Origin: Dyella_B sp035486915
Lineage (GTDB): Bacteria; Pseudomonadota; Gammaproteobacteria; Xanthomonadales; Rhodanobacteraceae
Direction of reading: 5' to 3'
Length of the DNA stretch: 42,917 bases
Assembly: GCF_035486915.1 (NCBI RefSeq)
Contig: NZ_DATHMR010000216.1
Location: 1 to 42,917 of the forward strand
Shown here: piece after piece, positions 8,763 through 16,173 of the stretch
Layout of the letters: the number at the start of each line of letters is the position of its first letter
Numbering within the stretch: position 1 is the stretch's first letter
Made by a program: the position numbers and the translations under genes
Notes under the pieces: model-generated
Databases searched by the model: none
What the model saw: only the letters and a program-made list of their open reading frames with translations
What the model was told of the DNA's origin: nothing

Positions 8763-9662
8763 TCAGCGACTAGGCAAATAGTCGAGCGGATCGACGGGAC
8801 TGCCGTCCTTGCGAATCTGGAATTCCAGTTCATCGCGCGACGAGCCGCTCGATCCCATTTCCGCAATTTCCTGACCGGCTTTGACTTGCTGCCCTTCCGT
8901 CACCAGACGCTTGCGGTTGTGACCATAGGCAGACAGGAGACTGTCGTTATGCTTGATGATCACCAGCTCGCCATAACCGACCAGGCCGTTACCGCTGTAG
9001 ACCACCACGCCATCGGCGGCAGCGACGACGGCATCGCCTTCCTTGCCCGCAATATCGATGCCGGGAATGGCAGCGCTGCTTTGGAATCGACCTACAACCG
9101 AACCTGATGCGGGCCAGCGCCACTTCACACCGCCCGCTGTTCGCGAACCGCCGCTTGCTGCAACGATCGGTGTTGCTGCCGGTACCGGTGTCGGCGCGAC
9201 GGGCGGCGGTGGCGCAACAGACGCTGCAGGCACGACGGTTGCCGGATGTGCCGGCGGCGGAACCTGAGTTGTTGTGACGACGGCCGGTGCAACATTTTGG
9301 AAACTGCTGCTCGGTGGCGTCGATGGAGGTGGTGATGGCGGCGGCGGTGCCTTGGCGATGACAGGCGGCGGATTACGTGGTGCGTGTCCTGACAATGTCA
9401 GCACCTGCCCTGGCCAGATCGTGTACGGCGCAGCGATGCCGTTCATCTGAGCCAGCTGGCGAAAGTCCATCCCGTTGCGAAAGGCGATGGAGTAAAGGGT
9501 GTCGCCCTTTACAACGGTGTAACCGTTACCCGGTGCACTCGCGCGCACAACGGGCGCAGGGTTGAAAGGTCTGCTGGGGGGCTCTTGCACCACCGTCGTA
9601 GTGCACCCGGCCACGAGCAATGCCATCGAGATAGCGGCAGACGATCGCATCAATCCATTCAT
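8763..9662 (-). CDS. nlpD: NlpD-type lipoprotein, LysM plus degenerate M23 domain
   Basis: NlpD activates the amidase AmiC at the division septum. I start at ATG 9662, which gives a lipoprotein signal with lipobox LVAGC and a 299-residue protein. A LysM domain follows (YTVVKGDTLYSIAFRNGMDF to IWPGQVLTL), then a Pro/Ala-rich linker, then an M23 fold (GIDIAGKEGDAVVAAADG, SAYGHN, ELEFQIRKDGSPVDPLDYL). The first metal-binding His is replaced (IPGID) and the usual HxH near the end reads ELEF, so it should lack peptidase activity, as in E. coli NlpD. It ends the surE-pcm-yqaA-nlpD series; rpoS does not follow. The frame is open further upstream, but that region overlaps yqaA and is not coding-like. 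Confidence 0.93.
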   Translation of the reverse strand: MNGLMRSSAAISMALLVAGCTTTVVQEPPSRPFNPAPVVRASAPGNGYTVVKGDTLYSIAFRNGMDFRQLAQMNGIAAPYTIWPGQVLTLSGHAPRNPPPVIAKAPPPPSPPPSTPPSSSFQNVAPAVVTTTQVPPPAHPATVVPAASVAPPPPVAPTPVPAATPIVAASGGSRTAGGVKWRWPASGSVVGRFQSSAAIPGIDIAGKEGDAVVAAADGVVVYSGNGLVGYGELVIIKHNDSLLSAYGHNRKRLVTEGQQVKAGQEIAEMGSSGSSRDELEFQIRKDGSPVDPLDYLPSR

Positions 9663-9726
9663 GGCATGAGCATAGCGGGGTCCGGTAGCGTTTTCATACG
9701 GGTCCAATGCGCGCGCCAGCATGTGT

Positions 9727-10335
9727 TCAGTGCCGCAACAGCCACCATGCACCCAGCGCGACCAATACTGCGAGTGCCGCCCATCCGATCCATTCGATGT
9801 TCTTGTGCAGGATGCGCTCAGCGCGCTCGCCAAAAAGACGAACGAGCAACGCAAGCAACCACACACGCTTGCCGCGACCGAGCAGGATGCAGACCAGGAA
9901 TGGAATGATCGGCACACCGACAATACCGGAGGCCCATGTGACGAACTTCATCGGCACGACAGGCTGCAGCGCAGCCAGCATCAGCACGAGCAACAACTCG
10001 AGCCAATGCTGATTCATCTCGGTGCGAAGACTTTCTACACCACGCTCAATCGAATCGTAGAGATGCAGCGATTGCAGCACCGGTGTCAGCGCATGAAAGG
10101 CCCAATGACCCAGCGCATAACCGACCAGCGAACCGATCAGCGAAAAAAGTAGGCTGATATTGGCGTAGAAAAACGCGCGATGCCGCTTGCCGAGCATCAT
10201 CGGCGCGAGCATCACTTCCGGCATGATCGGGAAGATGAAGGCTTCGATGAAGCTCAGTCCACACAGGTAATAAACCGCTCTGGGGTCGCGTGCCAACACC
10301 AGAGCACGCGCATAAAGCTTTCCAAAAAGTTGCAT
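9727..10335 (-). CDS. yqaA: YqaA-type DedA/VTT-domain membrane protein
   Basis: The 202-residue hydrophobic protein has the VTT (SNARE-associated/DedA) pattern. FIEAFIFPIMPEVMLAPMML is followed by further membrane helices, including LLLVLMLAALQPVVPMKFVTWASGIVG and a C-terminal WAALAVLVALGAWWLL. The role of YqaA is not established; related DedA proteins flip polyprenyl phosphate or phospholipids. Its ATG overlaps the pcm stop in TAATG, so translation is probably coupled. It sits between pcm and nlpD. Confidence 0.88.
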   Translation of the reverse strand: MQLFGKLYARALVLARDPRAVYYLCGLSFIEAFIFPIMPEVMLAPMMLGKRHRAFFYANISLLFSLIGSLVGYALGHWAFHALTPVLQSLHLYDSIERGVESLRTEMNQHWLELLLVLMLAALQPVVPMKFVTWASGIVGVPIIPFLVCILLGRGKRVWLLALLVRLFGERAERILHKNIEWIGWAALAVLVALGAWWLLRH

Positions 10336-10985
10336 TAGCCGATGCCACCCAGCAAAGGTACGAAACTGACTGCTGCGAGTTCTTCCTGCACAAAATCACC
10401 TTTGCCATCACCGCGCATGCGGATCAAGGTTTGACTGCTGGGGGACCCAACCGGTGCGACGAGCACGCCGTCGGGGCTTAGCTGATCGAGAACCTGTGTG
10501 GGAATCGCATCACCCGCCGCTGTAAGAATGATGGCATCGAAAGGCGCCTCGACTGACCAGCCGAGTTTGCCATCGTCATGCCGTGAACGAATGTTCTCGA
10601 TACCGAGCTGGCGGAAACGCCGGCGTGCCTGACGCAACAACTCTTCGATGCGTTCGACCGTATAAACCTGCGGCACCAGGCTCGCCAGCACCACGGCCTG
10701 ATAGCCGGAACCCGTGCCGATCTCCAACACTTTCTGCGGGCGGCCGGATTTTGCCTCGAAGGGTTCGAGCAAGGCTTCGGTCATGCGCGCCACCACCCAC
10801 GGCTGCGAAATGGTCTGGCCATGACCGATCGGCAACGCAGTATTTTCGTAAGCGCGCGAACTCAGCGCCTGATCGATGAAATGGTGCCGCGGAAGATTGC
10901 GTATGACATCAAGCACGCGCTTATCGTTGATACCTTCTTCTTTCAACTTGGCGATAAGGCGATCGCGCGCGCGCTGGGAAGTCAT
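10335..10985 (-). CDS. pcm: protein-L-isoaspartate O-methyltransferase
   Basis: Pcm methylates isoaspartyl residues in aged proteins and so starts their repair. The 216-residue product has ALPIGHGQTISQPWVVARMTE, the SAM-binding VLEIGTGSGYQAVVLA, ARRRFRQLGI and the C-terminal VSFVPLLGG. I chose ATG 10985 because AAAGG lies seven bases before it and MTSQRARDRLIAKLKEEGI aligns with the E. coli N-terminus. The frame is open back to ATG 11048, which would overlap surE and has no visible ribosome site. surE ends 46 bases upstream, the conserved surE-pcm pairing. Confidence 0.95.
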   Translation of the reverse strand: MTSQRARDRLIAKLKEEGINDKRVLDVIRNLPRHHFIDQALSSRAYENTALPIGHGQTISQPWVVARMTEALLEPFEAKSGRPQKVLEIGTGSGYQAVVLASLVPQVYTVERIEELLRQARRRFRQLGIENIRSRHDDGKLGWSVEAPFDAIILTAAGDAIPTQVLDQLSPDGVLVAPVGSPSSQTLIRMRGDGKGDFVQEELAAVSFVPLLGGIG

Positions 10986-11031
10986 CCCCTCGCCTTTCAA
11001 TGCCGACGGTGGAAGCGGATGCACGGCCATC

Positions 11032-11826
11032 TCAAGCGGCCTTTCCATCGGTATTGCCGCTCATGCCGTCAGTGAGGGCATGCACCCAGCTGCTGACTTT
11101 TTCCAGCGCCTGAAAGCGTGTGAGATCGACGTGGATGGGCGTGACGGAAATAAAGCCACGATGCACGGCATGGAAATCGGTGCCGGGACCTGCATCGTCG
11201 ACATCGCCCGCCGGGCCGATCCACCAGATCGTTTTACCGCGCGGATCGGTCTGCTTGATGCATGGCGCGGAACGATGGCGCTTGCCAAGCCGCGTCACTT
11301 CGAAACCTTTGATCTCTTCCCACGGACGATCGGGCACGTTGACGTTGAGAATCGTATCGGCAGGAAGTGGGTCGACCAGCAGACGTTCCATCAACAGCAG
11401 CACGGCTTTCGCTGCGGAATCGTAGTGTTCGCCCTTGTGATCCTTACTCACCAGCGACACGGCAATCGCGGGCAATCCGAGGAAACGCCCTTCCATCGCT
11501 GCCGACACTGTGCCGGAATAAATCACGTCGTCGCCTAGATTGGCAGAATTGTTGATGCCCGACACAACGATATCCGGCTCCTCATCGAGCATGCCCGCCA
11601 GCGCCAGATGCACGCAATCCGTCGGCGTGCCGGCGACACGGTAATAACCGTTATCCATACGGAGCGCGCGAATGGGCGCGTCGAGCGTCAAAGAATTGCT
11701 TGCTCCGGAACGATCGCGATCCGGGGCTACCACCGTGACCTGGCCGACCGCGCCGAGGCGTTCGGCGAGCACGCGGATGCCCGGTGCATCCACGCCATCG
11801 TCGTTGCTGACAAGAACTCGCATCAT
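11032..11826 (-). CDS. surE: 5'/3'-nucleotidase SurE
   Basis: SurE is a metal-dependent survival phosphatase acting on nucleoside monophosphates and short polyphosphate. The N-terminal VLVSNDDGVDAPGI carries the paired metal-binding aspartates. SGINNSANLGDDVIYSGTVSAAMEG and NVNVPD are further family motifs. Length (264 residues) is typical. Two ATG codons in tandem (11826 and 11823) leave the start uncertain by one residue. It leads pcm, yqaA and nlpD. In many relatives truD lies directly upstream; here a gene on the opposite strand (Smr) intervenes. Confidence 0.96.
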   Translation of the reverse strand: MMRVLVSNDDGVDAPGIRVLAERLGAVGQVTVVAPDRDRSGASNSLTLDAPIRALRMDNGYYRVAGTPTDCVHLALAGMLDEEPDIVVSGINNSANLGDDVIYSGTVSAAMEGRFLGLPAIAVSLVSKDHKGEHYDSAAKAVLLLMERLLVDPLPADTILNVNVPDRPWEEIKGFEVTRLGKRHRSAPCIKQTDPRGKTIWWIGPAGDVDDAGPGTDFHAVHRGFISVTPIHVDLTRFQALEKVSSWVHALTDGMSGNTDGKAA

Positions 11827-11990
11827 GATCCGTAGAAAGCCAATGTTCGACGCGCGGCCGCGAGGCGAATCCGCACGTTCCCCGAACCTTGGAGTCTAAC
11901 CGAGCGGACCGGCGGTTTCATCGCCATGCGCAGCGCAAGTTCTGGCCGAACCCATACCGGAGCGATTCCGCATTAGTTAGGATGATTTCC

Positions 11991-12536
11991 ATGAAACGCC
12001 GCCCGCCCCCTACGGTTAGCGACGACGATAGCCGCCTGTTCCGGGACGCTATTGGCGAAGTGCGCAAACTTGACCCCGTCGCACCACCGCCTGCGATGCC
12101 CAAGCCGGAGCCGCACCCCTACATGTTGGAAGCGGATGAGGCCGCCGTGCCCAGCGAATTGCTGGATATGGCCTTCGATCCTGCGTTGATGGAAGTGGGC
12201 GAGGAATTGAGCTACCTGCGCGACGGCTACCCGCCGAAATTACTGCGCCATTTGAAACGCGGCCAGTACAGCGTGCAAGACGAGATCGATCTTCACCACC
12301 TGAATGCTGCAGCGGCCCAGTCGACCATTTCGACATTTCTGGCCGAAGCATCCGAACGAGGCTTCCGCTGTGTGCGCATCGTGCATGGGAAGGGCTTGCG
12401 CTCCAAAGCGGCGGGTCCTGTTTTGAAAGCGCTGACAGATCGATTGCTACGCCGGCGCGATGATGTGATTGCCTTTGCATCCGCCCGTCCGATGCAGGGA
12501 GGCACCGGCGCGGTCGTGGTGTTGCTCAAAGGTTGA
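11991..12536 (+). CDS. Smr-domain protein
   Basis: The 181-residue protein ends in a Smr domain: EIDLHHLNAAAAQSTISTFL with the DLH motif, then CVRIVHGKGLRS with the conserved HGKG. It ends PMQGGTGAVVVLL. Smr domains of the SmrA/SmrB type are nucleases; SmrB of E. coli cleaves mRNA at collided ribosomes. Which of these this one resembles cannot be decided here. I start at ATG 11991 because AGGA lies eight bases upstream; ATG 11982 is in frame and the further upstream TTG at 11889 is not credible. It is divergent from surE and convergent with truD. Confidence 0.9.
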   Translation: MKRRPPPTVSDDDSRLFRDAIGEVRKLDPVAPPPAMPKPEPHPYMLEADEAAVPSELLDMAFDPALMEVGEELSYLRDGYPPKLLRHLKRGQYSVQDEIDLHHLNAAAAQSTISTFLAEASERGFRCVRIVHGKGLRSKAAGPVLKALTDRLLRRRDDVIAFASARPMQGGTGAVVVLLKG

Positions 12537-12540
12537 GCTG

Positions 12541-13566
12541 TTAGCCGATCAACTCGCGTGCGACAACGGTTGCGTAAGCGCCTGCTGGCAACTCAAAGGC
12601 AAGTTCTAACGTTTCTTCTTCCAGCCAGCGCCAACGTGTGTCTTTGGGTCTCAGCCGCAGCGGACGGCGTTCCTGCTCCATGCGCGCTTTGGCCAAGCCT
12701 TCCACCAGGTTGCCGTTAGTAGCAGCAACGTTACGCTCCAGATCACCTGCTTCGGCGGTGGTCGGCGGTTCGCCATCACCCCACAACGGGCCGGAGGGAT
12801 GAATATCGCCTTGCGCCAATCGCGCGGCCAGCGTTTCGTCAAACGTCTCTGGGCCGAACCATGAGCGCGATCCGGCCAGCGACCAGATTTCGCCTTCGAG
12901 TGGTTTGTCCCATACATCGCGCTCAACGCGAGCAGCCAAAACGCTATTGAAGATATGCGAGCGCGCTGCGGAGAGAAGGATTGATCGCTTGTCGCGATCC
13001 ACGCGACGCCCGGCGAACATCGCACGCGCCTGCGCAATATTTCCACCTTCGCGGCCAAAGCGTTGCTCACCGAAGTAGTTCGGAACACCGCGCGTGGCGA
13101 TGGCATGCAGCACTTCTTCAGCACGTGCTTTATCGCCGCTGACATCGCGCAGCACCAGCACGAAACGATTGCCGCGCAAAGCGCCACGTTTGAGCTTGCG
13201 TTTGTGTCGCGTCGCCGCGAGCACCTTCACATCTTCATGCGGAAAGGCGCTCCAGTCGGGATCGGCTTTGCCGGGCAATTGCACGGTGAATGCCTGGCGG
13301 GTGACGGCGTGGCGATCTTTCAGTCCTGCGTAACCGACATTGAGCGGGGGAACGCCGGCAAAACGCGCCAGCTCCTTCGCAACCCAATCGGTGTTGGCGC
13401 CACGCTTTTCGACCCAAAGCAATGCGTGTTCGCCCTCACCGTCGGCGTCGTAACCGAGGATTTCATCGACACGAAAATCTTCAGGCGCGCGACGAAGCTC
13501 CGCCTTGATCGGCGGCGTTCCATAGGCGCGGGGCAATTCGATGTCGGTAGCGGGCGTGTCGGACAT
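12541..13566 (-). CDS. truD: tRNA pseudouridine(13) synthase TruD
   Basis: TruD makes pseudouridine 13 in tRNA(Glu). The catalytic aspartate is in VGYAGLKDRHAVTRQ (Asp84). FRVDEILGYDADGEGEHALLWVEK, the RGVPNYFGEQRFG segment, and a TRUD insertion domain with FNSVLAARV are present. At 341 residues the length is normal. It ends four bases from the convergent Smr gene. ftsB ends only 70 bases upstream, leaving no room for the ispD and ispF genes that commonly sit between ftsB and truD in related bacteria. Confidence 0.96.
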   Translation of the reverse strand: MSDTPATDIELPRAYGTPPIKAELRRAPEDFRVDEILGYDADGEGEHALLWVEKRGANTDWVAKELARFAGVPPLNVGYAGLKDRHAVTRQAFTVQLPGKADPDWSAFPHEDVKVLAATRHKRKLKRGALRGNRFVLVLRDVSGDKARAEEVLHAIATRGVPNYFGEQRFGREGGNIAQARAMFAGRRVDRDKRSILLSAARSHIFNSVLAARVERDVWDKPLEGEIWSLAGSRSWFGPETFDETLAARLAQGDIHPSGPLWGDGEPPTTAEAGDLERNVAATNGNLVEGLAKARMEQERRPLRLRPKDTRWRWLEEETLELAFELPAGAYATVVARELIG

Positions 13567-13636
13567 TCGGTTCGATCGGTTTCAATGGCGGCGTTATGTA
13601 CGGTGCGTTGCCATTCGCAACGACACCACGATCGAA

Positions 13637-13966
13637 TCAATTACCGCTGCTGGCCGAAGTCGCAGGTGCAGCGGCACTTGAGCCGTTGGCGGGTTTCTCG
13701 ACCACCTGATAGAACGTCTCACCCGGTTTGATCAAACCTAGTTCGGCACGCGCGCGTGCTTCGACGGCTTGCTCGCCGTGCTTGAGATCGTTCACGTCGG
13801 CGGCGAGCGCCTGATTGCGTTGGACGAGCTTGTCGTTTTCGTCGCTCTGTTTCTTCACCGCGACACGCAAACTGGCCACCTCGGACATGCCGCCGTGACT
13901 GGACCACAGTTTCAGCTGCAGTCCAATCAGTATCAGCAGCAGGATCAAGGCGATCCAACGCAACAT
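13637..13966 (-). CDS. ftsB: cell division protein FtsB
   Basis: FtsB is a small bitopic membrane protein that forms the FtsQLB complex at the septum. The 109-residue product begins with one membrane helix (LRWIALILLLILIGLQLKLW). A coiled coil follows (LRVAVKKQSDENDKLVQRNQALAADVNDLKHG) and then the conserved EARARAELGLIKPGETFYQVVE. The last 15 residues are a Ser/Ala-rich extension. It starts 14 bases after the eno stop, the usual eno-ftsB pairing. Confidence 0.95.
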   Translation of the reverse strand: MLRWIALILLLILIGLQLKLWSSHGGMSEVASLRVAVKKQSDENDKLVQRNQALAADVNDLKHGEQAVEARARAELGLIKPGETFYQVVEKPANGSSAAAPATSASSGN

Positions 13967-13980
13967 GGGTAGGCGCTACC

Positions 13981-15279
13981 TCAACCGGGCAAATGAGACA
14001 GATTCGGGAACGCGTTGCGGCCAGCATAGCGCGCCGCGCTGCCCAACTGTTCCTCGATGCGCAGCAACTGGTTGTACTTGGCCACGCGGTCGGTGCGGCA
14101 CAGCGAACCGGTCTTGATCTGGGTGGCCGTGGTGGCGACCGCGATATCGGCAATGGTGGTGTCTTCGGTTTCGCCCGAGCGGTGGGAGACGATAGCCGCG
14201 TATTTGGCCGCATCGGCCATCGCGATGGCCTCGAGCGTTTCCGAGAGCGTGCCGATCTGGTTGACCTTGATCAGGATCGCGTTGGCGATCTTCTTGTCGA
14301 TCGCCTCGCGGAAGATCTTCGGGTTGGTGACGAAGATATCGTCGCCCACCAACTGCACCTTCTTGCCGATCTTGTCGGTGAGCAACTTCCAGCCGTCCCA
14401 ATCGCCTTCGGCCATGCCGTCTTCGATGGTGACGATCGGGTACTGCTGCGCCCAGCTGGCGAGCACGTCGACGAACTGTTCCGGGGTGTAAACCTTGCCC
14501 TCGCCTTCGAGATCGTACTTACCACCCTTGAAGAATTCGGAGCTGGCGACGTCAAGACCGAGCAGTATCTCGCTACCGACCTTGTAGCCGGTCTTGTTCA
14601 CCGCTTCGAGAATGGTATCGAGCGCTTCGATGTTAGAGCGCAGGTTCGGCGCGAAACCGCCTTCATCGCCCACCGCGGTGTTGAGGCCCTTGCTTTTGAG
14701 CACACCCTTTAGTGCATGGAAGATTTCCACACCGGCACGCAGCGCTTCGGAGAAGCTTGGAAGACCGACCGGAAGGACCATGAATTCCTGCACATCGACG
14801 TTGTTGTCGGCATGCGCACCACCGTTGATGATGTTCATCATTGGCACCGGCAACACACCCGGCTTGTCGTGCGACAGGTACTTCCACAGCGGTTCTTTGC
14901 GCGAAGCTGCCACCGCGTGCGCCGCGGCCAACGATACACCGAGCAACGCATTGGCGCCCAGGCGACCCTTGTTAGGCGTGCCGTCGAGATCGATCAGCTT
15001 TGCATCAAGACCTTTTTGATCCGCCGCATCAAAACCCTTGAGCGCGTCGGCAATCGCACCATTGACGTTCGCCACGGCGTTCTTCACACCCTTGCCCTGG
15101 TAACGCGACTTGTCGCCGTCGCGCAGTTCTACCGCTTCGCGCGTGCCGGTCGAGGCACCACTGGGAACAGCCGCGCGACCAAACGCGCCGTCGGCCAGGA
15201 TCACGTCAGCTTCTAGTGTGGGATTACCGCGCGAGTCGAGAATTTCACGGGCATGAATGCGGGTGATTTGGGTGCTCAT
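13981..15279 (-). CDS. eno: enolase
   Basis: Enolase interconverts 2-phosphoglycerate and phosphoenolpyruvate and is a degradosome component in many gammaproteobacteria. The 432-residue product has AREILDSRGNPTLEADV, GASTG, the catalytic region VTIEDGMAEGDWDGW, the signature ILIKVNQIGTLSETLEAI and SHRSGETEDTTIAD. All expected magnesium-binding Asp/Glu positions appear intact. It lies in the pyrG-kdsA-eno-ftsB series. A 60-base gap to kdsA contains a small hairpin (15318-15334) with no adjacent T-run. Confidence 0.98.
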   Translation of the reverse strand: MSTQITRIHAREILDSRGNPTLEADVILADGAFGRAAVPSGASTGTREAVELRDGDKSRYQGKGVKNAVANVNGAIADALKGFDAADQKGLDAKLIDLDGTPNKGRLGANALLGVSLAAAHAVAASRKEPLWKYLSHDKPGVLPVPMMNIINGGAHADNNVDVQEFMVLPVGLPSFSEALRAGVEIFHALKGVLKSKGLNTAVGDEGGFAPNLRSNIEALDTILEAVNKTGYKVGSEILLGLDVASSEFFKGGKYDLEGEGKVYTPEQFVDVLASWAQQYPIVTIEDGMAEGDWDGWKLLTDKIGKKVQLVGDDIFVTNPKIFREAIDKKIANAILIKVNQIGTLSETLEAIAMADAAKYAAIVSHRSGETEDTTIADIAVATTATQIKTGSLCRTDRVAKYNQLLRIEEQLGSAARYAGRNAFPNLSHLPG

Positions 15280-15339
15280 GACTAATCCAGGTCGAGGAAA
15301 TGAAAAACGATTGTCAGTGCGCGCAATGCGCGCAGCGCG

Positions 15340-16173
15340 TTACAGCGTATGTTCGAGGAAGCCGTGACGCTTGGTCACCGCATCTAGTTCGAGCAGCGTA
15401 TGCAACAGCGCCTCCATCTTGCCCAGCGGCCACGCATTGGGCCCATCGCTGAGCGCCTTGCTGGGGTCCGGATGGGTTTCGGCGAAAAGACCGGACACGC
15501 CGACGGCAACGGCCGCGCGCGCCAGCACGGGCACGAATTCGCGCTGACCGCCTGAAGTCGTGCCCTGACCGCCCGGCAACTGCACGGAATGCGTGGCATC
15601 GAACACTACCGGGCAACCCGTATCGCGCATCACGCTCAGCGAGCGCATGTCGGATACCAGGTTGTTATAGCCGAAGCTGGCACCGCGTTCGCACACGAGA
15701 ATGTCGTTATTGCCAACGGCTTTCGCCTTATCGACCACGTTTTTCATATCCCACGGCGCGAGGAACTGGCCTTTCTTGATGTTCACCGGCTTGCCGGCGC
15801 GCGCCACGTTCTGGATGAAATCGGTCTGGCGGCAGAGGAAGGCCGGCGTTTGCAATACATCGACCACCGCGGCCACTTCATTCATCGGCGTGTATTCGTG
15901 CACGTCAGTGAGCACAGGCACGTTGAGCTGACGCTTCACCTCCGACAACACACGCAATCCCTCTTCCATGCCCGGGCCGCGAAAACTGCCGGTGGAAGAG
16001 CGATTGGCTTTGTCGAAGCTGGATTTGAAGATGAAGTTGATGCCGAGTTTGCCGGTGATTTCCTTCAGTGTGCCGGCGGTGTCGACCTGCAACTGCTCCG
16101 ATTCGATGACGCAGGGACCGGCAATAAGAAAGAAGGGTTTGTCCAGACCAATGTCGAAACCGCATAACTTCAT
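15340..16173 (-). CDS. kdsA: 3-deoxy-8-phosphooctulonate synthase
   Basis: KdsA condenses phosphoenolpyruvate with arabinose 5-phosphate to give KDO 8-phosphate for lipopolysaccharide. The 277-residue protein has FKSSFDKANRSS, FLCRQTDFIQNV, KKGQFLAPWDMKNVV, DATHSVQLPGG and ETHPDPSKALSDGPN. The N-terminal IAGPCVIESE carries a Cys where the E. coli enzyme has Asn. This Cys, with the His, Glu and Asp of the other motifs, marks the metal-dependent class (as in Aquifex). It overlaps the pyrG stop in ATGA, so the two are translationally coupled. Confidence 0.97.
   Translation of the reverse strand: MKLCGFDIGLDKPFFLIAGPCVIESEQLQVDTAGTLKEITGKLGINFIFKSSFDKANRSSTGSFRGPGMEEGLRVLSEVKRQLNVPVLTDVHEYTPMNEVAAVVDVLQTPAFLCRQTDFIQNVARAGKPVNIKKGQFLAPWDMKNVVDKAKAVGNNDILVCERGASFGYNNLVSDMRSLSVMRDTGCPVVFDATHSVQLPGGQGTTSGGQREFVPVLARAAVAVGVSGLFAETHPDPSKALSDGPNAWPLGKMEALLHTLLELDAVTKRHGFLEHTL

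Noticed and set aside
9663..9923. N-terminal extension of the nlpD frame back to 9923
   Set aside because: It overlaps yqaA and is Cys/Ser/Arg-rich nonsense. The ATG at 9662 gives a proper lipoprotein signal.
15318..15334. TGCGCGC-AAT-GCGCGCA hairpin between kdsA and eno as a terminator
   Set aside because: The T-run on the minus strand starts nine bases after the stem, and eno directly follows in what seems a continuous transcription unit.
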